A stretch of 64,000 bases of DNA from Pseudarthrobacter sulfonivorans (GCF_001484605.1 NZ_CP013747.1:310001-374000); one strand, 5' to 3'. Shown: positions 27,977 to 36,970, numbered from the stretch's first letter. Notes: a model not told the origin generated them from the letters alone. Translations and numbers: made by a program.

Positions 27977-28886
27977 CTAGGCTGCGTCCTCAGCTAGGTC
28001 CTTACCTACCGTTTCCGGAATGGTGAGAATGACCACAGCGCTAATCAGCAGCAGCACCACGACATAGATGTTGATCATGTTCGCAAGGTTGATCGAACCA
28101 GCCAGGCATGCAGATAGGGCACTGTGCCGCCAAAGACAGCTACGCAGATAGCGTAAGGGACAGCCGGGCCCATCGTGCGGATGCTGGTGGGGAACAGCTT
28201 GGCGAAGACAGCCAGCAGAATTGAGCCAGCCGACTCGGCCATATGAGAGCGCATGTAAAGCGCGGTCAGGCCCAGCACGGCGCCGATGGCAAACGGCACT
28301 CGCCAGCCCCACGCCATTATCTCTGCGTCTGACAGGCGCGCCGCCAACACTGCGCCAAGCACGGTGCCGAACAAGATACCGACCATCCCGGATGTGTATA
28401 CCAGCGTGGACCATAAACCACGCTTTTCCTTTGGCGCCATCTCGGATATGTAGGTTTGCGCCGACGGCTGTTCGCCGCCGTGAGCCAGCCCCTGCAGGAG
28501 CCGGGCCGCGAGCAGCATTACCGAGGCGAACGCGCCCGCCGAGTCGTAGCCGGGAACGACGGCGATCAAAAGGCTGCCCAGCGAAGCCAGACCGACAGCA
28601 AGGGTCATGGAAGCCTTTCGCCCGCGCCGGTCGCCCAGCCAGCCGAAAACGACACTGCCCATCGGGCGGGCTACGAAGCCCACCGCAAAAATCGCCGGTG
28701 TGGCCAGCACCGCCGACGACTTATCTGCTGGATTGAACAGAGCACCAGCCAGGAACGGGCGAAAGTGGCATAGACGGCCCAGTCTGACCATTCGACGGCG
28801 TTACCCATGCCGGTACCAAAAAGGGCTCTCCGTGTTTGGGAACGGCCGGTCGAGATGCCAGCCCTGCTGTCGGTTGCTATTGTCAT
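27977..28886 (-). pseudogene. MHS-family MFS transporter pseudogene (tandem copy of 29281-30585)
   Basis: It clearly duplicates the intact transporter next to it: same start (MTIATDSRAGI against MTIGINTKAGT), same GNAVEW-DWAVYATF, NPADKSSAVLAT, RLLQGLAHGGE and end (IPETVGKDL). There are three lesions: a frameshift near 28770-28790 after the first helix, an in-frame loss of about 130 residues around 28215-28235 (corresponding to residues ~221-352 of the intact copy), and a frameshift near 28095. The sequence upstream of both starts is also similar, so the duplication included the promoter side. Confidence 0.9.
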
Positions 28887-29280
28887 GGTGAAACCTTCGG
28901 GTTGGTGAGTCTGGAGGCCGATTTGGTGGCGGTGACGGCTGCCAGACGATAGACGGACAGCTCCGCATGCAGGACGGCAGTCTCCGTTAGAACGGAGACT
29001 GCCGCAAACTGATTTGACGACCCAGGCAGCTCTTTTGCGAGCGAGTGGAGATGCGCGATAGTACATGGAGCCGAAACACACACGGGTCCGGCCTTGCAAG
29101 CGTCAGGCTGCCTTCTGCGAGCCGCTGTCCCGGATCCTCGATTTGCAACTGGTTGAGGTTGAGTCGGTCTAAGGACGCCTTCTCCAGCTTGTCCGCCGCC
29201 ACGTCCCGCAACGTCAAATTCAGCGGCTGATGTAGGACGTTCGCCTATCTTTGACGTGACGGCGTGCATGGGTGCTTGGG
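28887..29280. other. Gap between the two transporter copies
   Basis: About 390 bp. The first ~100 bp next to the pseudogene start resemble the leader of the intact copy (30590-30700). Short minus-strand frames such as LEKASLDRLNLNQLQIEDPGQRL (near 29100-29200) are open, but I see no start site, domain or partner for them. No terminator is evident. Confidence 0.5.
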
Positions 29281-30585
29281 TTAGGCGACCTGCTCGTTTA
29301 GGTCCTTGCCCACCGTCTCCGGGATGGTGAAGGCGAACACGGCGCTAGTCAGCAGCATCGCCACAGCGTACATGTTAAAAGCGATCGCCAGATTGAGGGA
29401 ACCCAGCCACGCCTGCAGATAAGGTGCGGTGCCACCAAAGATTGCCACACAGACGGCGTAGGGGACGGCCATACCCACCGTGCGGATGGTGGTGGGGAAC
29501 AGCTCGGCGTAGACTGCCGGCAGAATTGAGGCGTTTGCGGCGACGAAGATCAGCATCACCGACATGGTCACGACCAGCTGCCATGGCTGGTCCTTCAGTA
29601 GCCATGTCATTGGGAAGTGCAAAACAGCGGCGCCCACCGCGCCGGTGAACAGCACCTTCTTGCGACCGATTCTGTCTGACAGCTTGCCCCAGAAGAACAG
29701 CGCGATGATGAAGACGATGTTGCCGACGAGGCCGGCCCTAAGGGCTTCGCCAGCGTCCATACCAAGCTTGGTGATTGCGTGACTCGTTGCCCCCACGCCC
29801 CAAACGTAGTAGGCAAGCGTTAAGCCGACGGTCAGCCCGATCACCTGCAACGCCTGCTTGCGGTTGCGGACGATCTGGGGCCAGATTGGAGCGCGCTTGG
29901 TCTTCTGGTCCACCTTGCTGAACACCTCGGATTCATCAAGCATGGAGCGCATGAATAGCGCGTAAAGTCCCAGCACGGCGCCGATAATGAACGGCACCCG
30001 CCACCCCCAGGCCTGCATATCTGCTCTGGTCAAGGTCGCAGTCATGACGGCACCAAGCAAGGTGCCGAACAGGACGCCGGCAGTGCCGGAGGTAAAGATC
30101 AGCGTCGACCAGAGGCCCCGCTTTTCCTTGGGGGCCATCTCGGCGAGGTAGGTTTGCGACGCTGGCATTTCGCCGCCATGTGCCAGTCCCTGCAGGAGCC
30201 TGGCTGCAAGCAAGATTGCGGAGGCAACTGCACCGACGGAGTCGTATCCGGGGGCGACGGCGATCAGCAGGCTACCTAGCGAAGCCAGCGTGATGGCCAA
30301 GGTCATGGTGGACTTTCGCCCTATGCGATCACCGAGCAAGCCGAAGACGAGACCACCCATCGGGCGCGCCAGGAAGCCCACGGCAAAGATGGCCAGTGTG
30401 GCTAGCACCGCCGACGTCTTATCTGCTGGATTAAACAGAGCACCAGCCAAGAACGGGGCGAAAGTGGCATAGACGGCCCAGTCGTACCATTCGACGGCGT
30501 TGCCGATGCCGGTCGCGACCAAGGTTCGCTTTTTGTTGGGGTGGCCGGCGACGGTGCCAGCTTTAGTGTTGATGCCTATTGTCAT
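29281..30585 (-). CDS. MFS transporter, metabolite:H+ symporter (MHS) family
   Basis: 434 residues with 12 predicted membrane segments. MHS hallmarks are present: GNAVEWYDWAVYATFAPFL in helix 1, ARPMGGLVFGLLGDRIGRK in the first cytoplasmic loop, LQGLAHGGEMPASQTYLAEM and KLSDRIGRKKVL in the second half. The family imports organic acids (shikimate, alpha-ketoglutarate, proline and similar) with protons. It is probably the uptake system for the acid degraded by the neighbouring enzymes. It is transcribed away from the FAH/alcohol dehydrogenase genes and may share the control region at 30989-31113. Confidence 0.9.
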   Translation of the reverse strand: MTIGINTKAGTVAGHPNKKRTLVATGIGNAVEWYDWAVYATFAPFLAGALFNPADKTSAVLATLAIFAVGFLARPMGGLVFGLLGDRIGRKSTMTLAITLASLGSLLIAVAPGYDSVGAVASAILLAARLLQGLAHGGEMPASQTYLAEMAPKEKRGLWSTLIFTSGTAGVLFGTLLGAVMTATLTRADMQAWGWRVPFIIGAVLGLYALFMRSMLDESEVFSKVDQKTKRAPIWPQIVRNRKQALQVIGLTVGLTLAYYVWGVGATSHAITKLGMDAGEALRAGLVGNIVFIIALFFWGKLSDRIGRKKVLFTGAVGAAVLHFPMTWLLKDQPWQLVVTMSVMLIFVAANASILPAVYAELFPTTIRTVGMAVPYAVCVAIFGGTAPYLQAWLGSLNLAIAFNMYAVAMLLTSAVFAFTIPETVGKDLNEQVA

Positions 30586-30988
30586 GGGAAAACCTTCGGG
30601 TTAGCGAGTTAGGAGGCCGATTTAGTGGCGAAGACGGCAGTCGGACCGCTCTGTTTGCAGCACGGCAGCGTCCTGAAGCGACGGAAGCCTCAACGTAGAT
30701 GTAGATAGTCAGCGAACGTTGCCACGGCTTTGTATCCTGTCCCGGAGCGACGGCGCTGATATTTCGGGCGACAACCACATGCTGGAAGCTTTCCGCCCAC
30801 TAAGGAGGTGCTTGTGCGGGTGAACCGCGCTGTGCTGAACGTGACAATCCTGACGTCTTCGGCAGCTTGCGTCGTGGTGTCGCCGGTGATGCACCGTGCA
30901 CTTGTAGTGCACCACCATCCGGCGAGCGGCGAGCGTCCTTGGTCATCTCAACTCCTCAAGAGTGGCGAGGTGTTGCTGGCGGAGTATT

Positions 30989-31113
30989 TGGATCCACTTT
31001 GTAGGACGCTAGTGTCTGGCATCACATTTGTCTAGTGGAAAACCTGCCGATTCATCGAAATATGACCCCACATTCAATACCGGCGCGCTTCTCCTTGTTG
31101 AAAATTGGATACA
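30989..31113. promoter_or_regulatory. GntR-type control region C
   Basis: It has TGGATCCA at 30989-30996 and ATTGGATACACTT (TGGATACA at 31106-31113), 117 bp apart. The arrangement and much of the intervening sequence match region B (21398-21523). On its left, TCATCTCAACTCCTCAA recalls the start of the GntR gene at 13493 (TTCATCC...AACTCCTCAA). This suggests that a GntR gene once stood here and was deleted. The rest of 30586-31193 shows no gene. Confidence 0.6.
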
Positions 31114-31214
31114 CTTCTGCAACAGTGGGCGTGACGACAACCACATTCCAGCGTTCTTTGGAGATACCACGTGCTTTTGCCCGGGACGAGAATGACTCAG
31201 TGACTAAGGTCGGC

Positions 31215-31277
31215 ATCGGTGCCGTGAACAATATCCTCGTGCTGACTTCATGTCCCACAACACTTGGCATGCCCTAA
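31215..31277 (+). pseudogene. 3' tail of an acyl-CoA dehydrogenase gene
   Basis: The frame reads GAVNNILVLTSCPTTLGMP followed by TAA. This corresponds to APVNNNLVLAFIAQNTLGMP at the end of the acyl-CoA dehydrogenase at 22225-23385. The non-coding spacer up to the FAH start is also alike in both places. Everything upstream in the gene is gone and control region C now lies almost directly in front of this tail. Confidence 0.75.
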
Positions 31278-31318
31278 AGCCTCCTAAAGCTGCTCACCAT
31301 TCCAATCCAGAAAATTAG

Positions 31319-32193
31319 GGACTTTTCATGCAGATTGTTTCGTTTCGCCCCAACGGTTCGACGGAGCCGCTTCGTGCCGGCTTCAGCGACAATGGCTCCG
31401 TCATTGCCAGCTCCGACCTCGGCTACCCCGACACCGTGCGGGAACTGCTCACCCACCACTCACACGAGCTCACCACTGTGCTGGACAAAGCACGCGCAGC
31501 GCTGGCCACCGGAGAATCCGCCACTGACCTAGCCGCAGTACACCTGGGCCCGCCCGTGCCCGACCCGGACAAGATCCTCTGCATGGGCCTGAACTACCTC
31601 GAACACATCGAGGAAGCCTCGGCCGCCGTCACCGAATTCCCCCCAGTATTCGCGAAATTCCGCAACTCACTGATCGGCGCCGCCGACACCATCCTCATGC
31701 CCGGCATCAGCACCGACATCGACTACGAAGCAGAACTCGCCATCGTCATCGGCACCCGCTGCAAAAACGTCACCGTCGAAGACGCCCTGGACCACGTCGC
31801 AGGATACGCGGTCTTCAACGACGTCAGCGCCCGCGACATCCAGTTCCGCAGCCACCAATGGACCTCCGGGAAAATGCTCGACACCTTCGGACCCATGGGC
31901 CCCGGCATCACCCCCAAAGAAGAAATCAGCGACGTCCAGGCCCTCCGCATCCAGGCCAGAGTCAACGGCGTCACCGTCCAGGACAGCAACACCTCCAAAA
32001 TGATCTGGCCCGTAGCCGAAACCATCTCCTACCTCAGCGCCATCATCACCCTCGAACCAGGCGACACCATCGCCACCGGCACACCAGCCGGCGTAGGCCT
32101 CGCCCAAGACCCACCCCTATGGCTCAAAGCCAACGACATCGTCGAAATCGAAATCGAAGGCCTCGGACTACTCCACAACACCGTCAAAGCACC
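31319..32193 (+). repeat. 875-bp near-identical direct repeat, copy 1
   Basis: This block recurs at 61298-62172 (offset 29979). I find one difference: C at 32067 against T at 62046. It starts 9 bp before the FAH start codon and ends 28 bp before this copy's stop, so it covers almost exactly the gene. The flanks are unrelated. Confidence 0.95.
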
Positions 32194-32221
32194 TGTGGTT
32201 CAAAATCCAGCTTTGGCATGA
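31328..32221 (+). CDS. Fumarylacetoacetate hydrolase (FAH) family protein, copy 1
   Basis: 297 residues. N-terminal cap, then the FAH domain from about residue 75: CMGLNYLEHIEEA, KFRNSLIGAADTI, the metal-ligand Glu residues in DYEAELAIVIG, FNDVSARDIQ with the metal Asp, and GDTIATGTPAGVG. Family members hydrolyse acylpyruvates or isomerise/decarboxylate 2-hydroxy-dienoates. Codon choice is strongly C-ending (long C-rich stretches), more than in neighbouring genes. The last ten residues differ from copy 2 because the repeat ends just before the stop. It is followed by an alcohol dehydrogenase on the same strand. Confidence 0.92.
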   Translation: MQIVSFRPNGSTEPLRAGFSDNGSVIASSDLGYPDTVRELLTHHSHELTTVLDKARAALATGESATDLAAVHLGPPVPDPDKILCMGLNYLEHIEEASAAVTEFPPVFAKFRNSLIGAADTILMPGISTDIDYEAELAIVIGTRCKNVTVEDALDHVAGYAVFNDVSARDIQFRSHQWTSGKMLDTFGPMGPGITPKEEISDVQALRIQARVNGVTVQDSNTSKMIWPVAETISYLSAIITLEPGDTIATGTPAGVGLAQDPPLWLKANDIVEIEIEGLGLLHNTVKAPVVQNPALA

Positions 32222-32331
32222 GATGAACCCGAATATCGTTTCGGGCATTCCGCTCGCTCGCGGGTCTTCGCATACCCGCTTCGGCACAGGCAACAAACCC
32301 ACCCATGACATCGCACTTAGGAGCAGAACAG

Positions 32332-33342
32332 ATGCATACCATGAGAGCCTGGAAGATCGATTTCCGTACGGGGAAATTCGCGATCCAGGAAGTCCCCGTT
32401 CCCCATCCGGGTCCGGGGGAAGTTCGCATCAAGGTGCGGGCCGCAGGCGTGTGCCTATCGGATGTACACCTCGTCGACCGATTGATCGGTCCAATGCGAA
32501 ACACCAACGCTGTACGCACTCTGGGACACGAAGTGGCCGGGACGGTCGATGCACTCGGACCACTCGTAAACGGTTGGACAGAGGGTGACCGAGTCACATT
32601 GCAGGCCATTATCGCCAGAGCCGGGGGAACAGAGACGATGGGCCTAGACTACGACGGCGGCTGGGCTGATTATGTAGTCGTGCCCCAGCAGGTACTCGTC
32701 TCCATTCCCGATGATCTACCGTTCGATCAAGCCTGCATCATTCCTGACGCTGTCTCGACACCATGGGCGGCGATTTGCAACACCGCTAAGGTACAAGCGG
32801 GAGAGTCGGCCGCAGTATGGGGCGTGGGAGGACTCGGGATTCACGCAGTTCAGCTGTTGAGAATGATCGGAGCGAGTCCAATCATTGCCGTCGATCCCCT
32901 GCCTTCTGCCCGGGAACAAGCAGTAAGTCGCGGCGCCGACGCCGCATTGGATCCGGCCGCCCCCGATTTCGCCGACAGGATCCGTGAGCTCAACGGGGGA
33001 CGAGGAATCGATGTTGGTTTCAATTTCGCGGGATTTCCCGGCATAGACGAGCAGATACTGCCGTTGCTGAACCGTCATGGCCGCTTGATAATTACCGGAT
33101 TGAGCGGCAAACCATTCACCGTTGAGAACAGTACTGCTCTGGTCAGGTACCAATACAAGATCCTTGGGCACTATGGCTACCTGCCACCGCATGTCGAAGA
33201 GTTGGTCCGTCTGGTGGGCTGGAACCGGATTGACCTGTCCGGATCCATCTCGGACCACATACCGCTGGAGCAAGCGGATGACGCTGTACGCCGTTTGAGA
33301 GATAAAATCGGCGACCCCATCCGGCTGGTCCTTATTCCCTAG
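32332..33342 (+). CDS. Zinc-binding alcohol dehydrogenase lacking the structural zinc lobe, copy 1
   Basis: 336 residues from the ATG at 32332, which follows AGGAGCAGAACAG. The paralogue at 48332-49342 starts at the same position and has the same length. The catalytic zinc ligands are Cys41 (GVCLSDVH) and His66-Glu67 (GHEVAG), and the coenzyme motif is VWGVGGLGIHAVQLL. The four-cysteine structural zinc loop is replaced by a short Gly-Leu-Asp-rich loop (TMGLDYDGGWADY). It is probably an NAD-dependent oxidoreductase for a bulky alcohol (inference). Confidence 0.9.
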   Translation: MHTMRAWKIDFRTGKFAIQEVPVPHPGPGEVRIKVRAAGVCLSDVHLVDRLIGPMRNTNAVRTLGHEVAGTVDALGPLVNGWTEGDRVTLQAIIARAGGTETMGLDYDGGWADYVVVPQQVLVSIPDDLPFDQACIIPDAVSTPWAAICNTAKVQAGESAAVWGVGGLGIHAVQLLRMIGASPIIAVDPLPSAREQAVSRGADAALDPAAPDFADRIRELNGGRGIDVGFNFAGFPGIDEQILPLLNRHGRLIITGLSGKPFTVENSTALVRYQYKILGHYGYLPPHVEELVRLVGWNRIDLSGSISDHIPLEQADDAVRRLRDKIGDPIRLVLIP

Positions 33343-33383
33343 ACGTTGTTGGCCGACAAAAATTGGTTATGGCCAGCTCAATA

Positions 33384-33406
33384 TAGTGAGACCACTTATC
33401 TCACTA
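33384..33406. promoter_or_regulatory. Perfect 8-bp inverted repeat
   Basis: TAGTGAGA and TCTCACTA are separated by 7 bp, 42 bp after the alcohol dehydrogenase stop. No T-run follows, so an operator for the downstream iron alcohol dehydrogenase is as likely as a transcript-end hairpin. The rest of the 407-bp gap holds an 18-bp echo of the carboxylase gene start (33685-33702). Confidence 0.4.
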
Positions 33407-33691
33407 CTCCAGCAGTCGGCACCATGGCGTCACAGTTGTTCACCCCGGGCCACTGGCGGTCAGGCAAATTCGGAACCGATACTTTAGCTGGCCTCGCCTC
33501 CTGGCTTGTGACGCTCGCAACTGATTCACATGGAAGGTAGCCGCACCGGCGTCCCATTGGGCCCAGTCTGGTCCTCGACTCCACTTCCTGTGCGCCCTAC
33601 GTAAGCGTCAATAGTCGCGGCAGTGGAATTAGGGCCAACTTGAAGTTCTGTGGCCGGACAAATTTCTTCCCAAAATTCAGAAAGAGGACAG

Positions 33692-33757
33692 ATGGCTACA
33701 TTAAGGGTATCGCATGGTGATCAAGCTTGCTTTAGAAGGGTGATCGAAGATGAATAG
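33692..33757 (+). other. 21-codon leader frame copied from the carboxylase gene start
   Basis: AGGACAGATGGCTACATT at 33685-33702 is identical to 4640-4657, the ribosome site and first codons of the carboxyltransferase gene. After the fourth codon the sequences diverge. The frame stops at TAG 33755-33757, overlapping the ATG of the iron alcohol dehydrogenase at 33750. It could act as a leader peptide coupling translation, or simply be a recombination scar. Confidence 0.4.
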
Positions 33758-34919
33758 ATCTACTGTCGAATTGCCTGATATGCGCCGAGTTCGAATTGGC
33801 GAAGCGTTGGCGGATGCGATAGATAATGAATCTCAAATACTAGGTGCTAATCGGATATTCATTGTGTCTAGCAGTACCCTGAATAACAAGACGGATGAGA
33901 TCGAGAAGGTCAAGAAGGCTTTGGGGTCTCGGGTCGTGGGGGTGTTTGATGCGGTTCGTCCTCATGTGCCACGCGAAGACGTAATTTCGGCTGCGCACGC
34001 TGCTAAGGAAGGTGGACCCGACCTGCTTGTGAGTATCGGTGGTGGATCTGCGGCTGACCTGACCAAGATTCTCTCACTTGCGCTCGAACATGAGATCCGC
34101 AGTACCGACGAAATGGATAACTATCATTTGATCGTCAATTCGGACAGGTCTGTTACTAGTCCAAGTTTCGCCGGTCCGACCATTCCGGTAGTGATTGCTC
34201 CTACAACCTTGGCGGGTGGCGAATTCAACCCGATGTCCGGCTCGACGGACGACGTCACCAATGTGAAGCATGCTTATACGCATCCGGGGATGACCCCGAA
34301 GGCGATTATTCTTGACCCGGCTTTGACCCTTTATACGCCGGAGTGGTTGTGGTTGTCGACAGGGGTTCGTGCACTTGATCATGCATTCGAGACGCTGGGA
34401 TCACTCGAGTCGAATGGATACTTCGATGGGATGGCGATGAATGCCATTCGAATGCTTTCCGAAGGTCTGCAGAGGGTTAAAGCCGATCCTGCCGACCTTG
34501 AAGCACGGCAGATGTGTCAGGTCGGTGCCTGGAGCTCAATGGTTTCAATTGTGGGGGGGCTGAACATGGGTATCAGCCATGCCGTCGGGCACGCACTGGG
34601 CGGCGCGTTCAAAGTTCCTCATGGTTATACTTCATGTGTTATGGCGCCTTTCGCATTGAGCTTCAACGAAGTCGTTAATGCAGATCGTCAGTCCTTGATC
34701 AGTGAGGCATTTGGCGCCCCAAAAGAGCCCGCACATGAACTCGCGGATTCTCTTATTAGAGAATTGGGGATGCCTAGAAGTCTAACCGAGGTTGGGTTGT
34801 CGAGCGGTGACCTGGCTAGCCTGGCGGAATATACTTTTAAGGATATTTATTGCGGCACTAATCCGAATCCAATTGCCAATCCAGAAGAACTAATTCCGTT
34901 GCTTCAACGTGCATTGTGA
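33750..34919 (+). CDS. Iron-containing alcohol dehydrogenase family protein
   Basis: 389 residues. NAD-binding half with SIGGGSAADLTKI. Iron-site half with GVRALDHAFETLGS and SHAVGHALGGAFKVPHGYTSCVM, the His-rich signature of group III alcohol dehydrogenases and maleylacetate reductases. Members oxidise alcohols or reduce aldehydes or maleylacetate. Base and codon use are clearly AT-richer than the rest of the window (many ATT, GAT, AAT and TTG codons), a sign of recent transfer. AAGGG lies about 9 bp before the ATG. IS debris follows immediately downstream. Confidence 0.9.
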   Translation: MNRSTVELPDMRRVRIGEALADAIDNESQILGANRIFIVSSSTLNNKTDEIEKVKKALGSRVVGVFDAVRPHVPREDVISAAHAAKEGGPDLLVSIGGGSAADLTKILSLALEHEIRSTDEMDNYHLIVNSDRSVTSPSFAGPTIPVVIAPTTLAGGEFNPMSGSTDDVTNVKHAYTHPGMTPKAIILDPALTLYTPEWLWLSTGVRALDHAFETLGSLESNGYFDGMAMNAIRMLSEGLQRVKADPADLEARQMCQVGAWSSMVSIVGGLNMGISHAVGHALGGAFKVPHGYTSCVMAPFALSFNEVVNADRQSLISEAFGAPKEPAHELADSLIRELGMPRSLTEVGLSSGDLASLAEYTFKDIYCGTNPNPIANPEELIPLLQRAL

Positions 34920-35049
34920 TTTTCGTGCGCACTCAGCTGAACGGGTTCTCCTTGGTTCGTGGCGAAACGGATTCCGTGTCTTAAAAGCTGAAGGGCTCGC
35001 AGCCCTGCTGTGATGGATGTTCTCTACGCATTCATCAACAGTCAGGAGC

Positions 35050-35750
35050 CACGTGTCTTGATCGAGCCTACTTCCCCGCGCCCCGACGCTGCCACCGCTC
35101 TCTTCAACCTTGCCCGACTACCGCGTCACCGACACTGAAGTCCTCGCCTTCGGGCAGCGGCGGGTCCGCGTCGAGGCCACTGACGAAGCCGGCTGCCCGA
35201 GCTGTGGCATGATCAGCACCCGAGTGCGTTTCGCTACCGTTATGTCCGGTCCTTCCGCGACCCCGCCACCAATGCCTGGAAACGCTAAGAGCCGTGGATG
35301 ACCACCATCGTTGATCTGGAGACCGGGCAGGTGCTCGGGATCGTGGATGGCCGCGACAGCGACAGCGAAGGCGTCGGAGGCTGGCTGTTCGCGCGGCCGC
35401 TCCAATGGCGTCTGGGCGTGCAGGTCGTCGCGATCGACCCTTCCGCCGCGTTCCGCAAGGCCCTCCGGATGTGGCTGCCACGCACCGCTGTCTCGGTCGA
35501 CGCGTTCCACCTGGTCAAGCTCGGGAACGACATGCTCACCGAAGTCCGGGAACGCGGCTCTTCAAGGTTCCCGGGGAAATGATCTAGCCCAAAGGCGGAT
35601 GCGCTCCAAGATCCCCGAGTTGACCCAAGCCCTGCCAGGCCGATTCAGTCAGAACCACAGGGTCATGACGCGGTTGTATCTGCACAGGATTGACGCCCAC
35701 ACGGACGATATCCACGACCTATACAACCGGATCGAGCAGGCGATGGGGGC
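35050..35750 (+). mobile_element. Degenerate ISL3-family transposase
   Basis: Pieces in order: LPDYRVTDTEVLAFGQRRVRVEA and CPSCGMISTRVR (zinc-finger N-terminus) at 35110-35220. After a deletion come TTIVDLETGQVLGIVDGRD and VQVVAIDPSAAFRKALR, with TAVSVDAFHLVKLGNDMLTEVR (DDE core) at 35298-35560, then a frameshifted RSKIPEL...NRIEQAMGA tail to about 35750. This is typical of ISL3 transposases. Internal deletions and frameshifts make it inactive. The 130 bp between the iron alcohol dehydrogenase and this element show nothing. Confidence 0.85.
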
Positions 35751-35754
35751 CCTT

Positions 35755-36205
35755 TCGCCACATAAAAGAACTTCTCGTGAGCATGCCCGGGGTCAGCGCC
35801 GCAGTCTTTCTAACCGCTGGACAGCTGGCCTCGTGGGCCGGCACCACCCCGGGGTCTAACGAATCTGCGGGGCGAACCAAACCGACCAAAACTCGGGAGG
35901 GCAACCATTACCTCAAGGGCGCCCTTGGTGTTGCAGCCTTGGCGGCTTCAAGGTCCAAGGGCGCCCTATTTTTCGGCCAGATACAAGCGCGTGGCATCAC
36001 GCCGGGGCCCCACTAAAGCACTCGTCGCCGTGGAACGCACCATGCTAATTGCAGCCGGGCACATGCCCTCCACCGGCGACCTCTACCGCGACCCTGGAGC
36101 TCTGACTAGCTCACCCAGTGGGCGCAACCGCGAGAGCAAAGTCTCGCGCCATCAGCCGGCTCGAATCACTCGGCTTCAAAGTCACCATCGAGCCACTGCT
36201 ATAAG
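35755..36205 (+). mobile_element. C-terminal remnant of an IS110-family transposase
   Basis: Text typical of the IS110/IS1111 transposase C-terminal domain: GQLASWAGTTPGSNESAGR, TREGNHYLKGALGVAALAASRSKG. After a frameshift near 35965 comes SARYKRVASRRGPTKALVAVERTMLIAA and, after another, ISRLESLGFKVTIEPL. The N-terminal DEDD domain is absent. It abuts the ISL3 remnant, so one element probably inserted into or recombined with the other. Confidence 0.8.
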
Positions 36206-36970
36206 CTCCCATCATCGAGCCAATCAGTGCCAAGTATTGGGGAGAGTCCACGATCCGTGGTCACCTAATTTTCGTATCAGACCCTGACATGAATAACTCT
36301 ATGTCTTGTTCCGGTGGGCGCTAGTGTACGCGCGCGGATGCGTTGCTGGATGTGATGGCATCCATGTCAGCGCTGTCAAGGCAACCGGGCCGGCCTGTTT
36401 CTGCGCATTGAGCGCCCACGCAGGGCGAGCCCTACTCCCGGACCACGAATACTCGCGCATGCCAGTTAGACAATGGGAGTAGGAATGGATGCGAGAACTC
36501 CCGTCACCTGTCCGTTTCCATCTAATTTGACGCACAGTCGCACTTCTTGACGCATCCTGATGCCACGTCATTACAGCTGACGCATGTTCAAATCCGTGAG
36601 GTGAACAGACGCAGGTCAGCGAGGTCTGGCAGGCTGCCACACGCCGCCGTGGTTCTGGCAATCGGCGACACAATTCGTTGCCGTGCGACCACTGAAATGA
36701 ACAATTCCACGACATCCGGTTCCACTACAGTTGTCGCACCGCAGGGCAGAGGCCGATGGCTGCGTCAAGTTAGATGAAAAAGGACATGTCCTAGAGAATC
36801 TGGCGTCTCCTCGGGTCAGAAGCAGTTTTACGTTGTTTCACGATCAAGGCGAGTAATTCCCGACGTTCAGTGGTCCCTCGAAGAAATAATCATTAGTGAA
36901 ATGCAGTGGAAGCAAGATTTATCTTGCGCGGCACGCATCGAGAGGACTTCATAGGCGTACTGAACGGAAC
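36206..36970. other. 765-bp gene-free stretch with phased TGACGCA repeats
   Basis: I see no supported gene here. The motif TGACGCA occurs at 36528, 36548 and 36578, spacings of 20 and 30 bp, i.e. on one face of the helix. A TGACGTGG sequence on the opposite strand lies between the last two. The thiolase gene downstream is transcribed toward this region (its 3' end is at 36971), so the repeats are not in its promoter. They could be an old transposon end or the operator of a lost gene. Confidence 0.45.
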
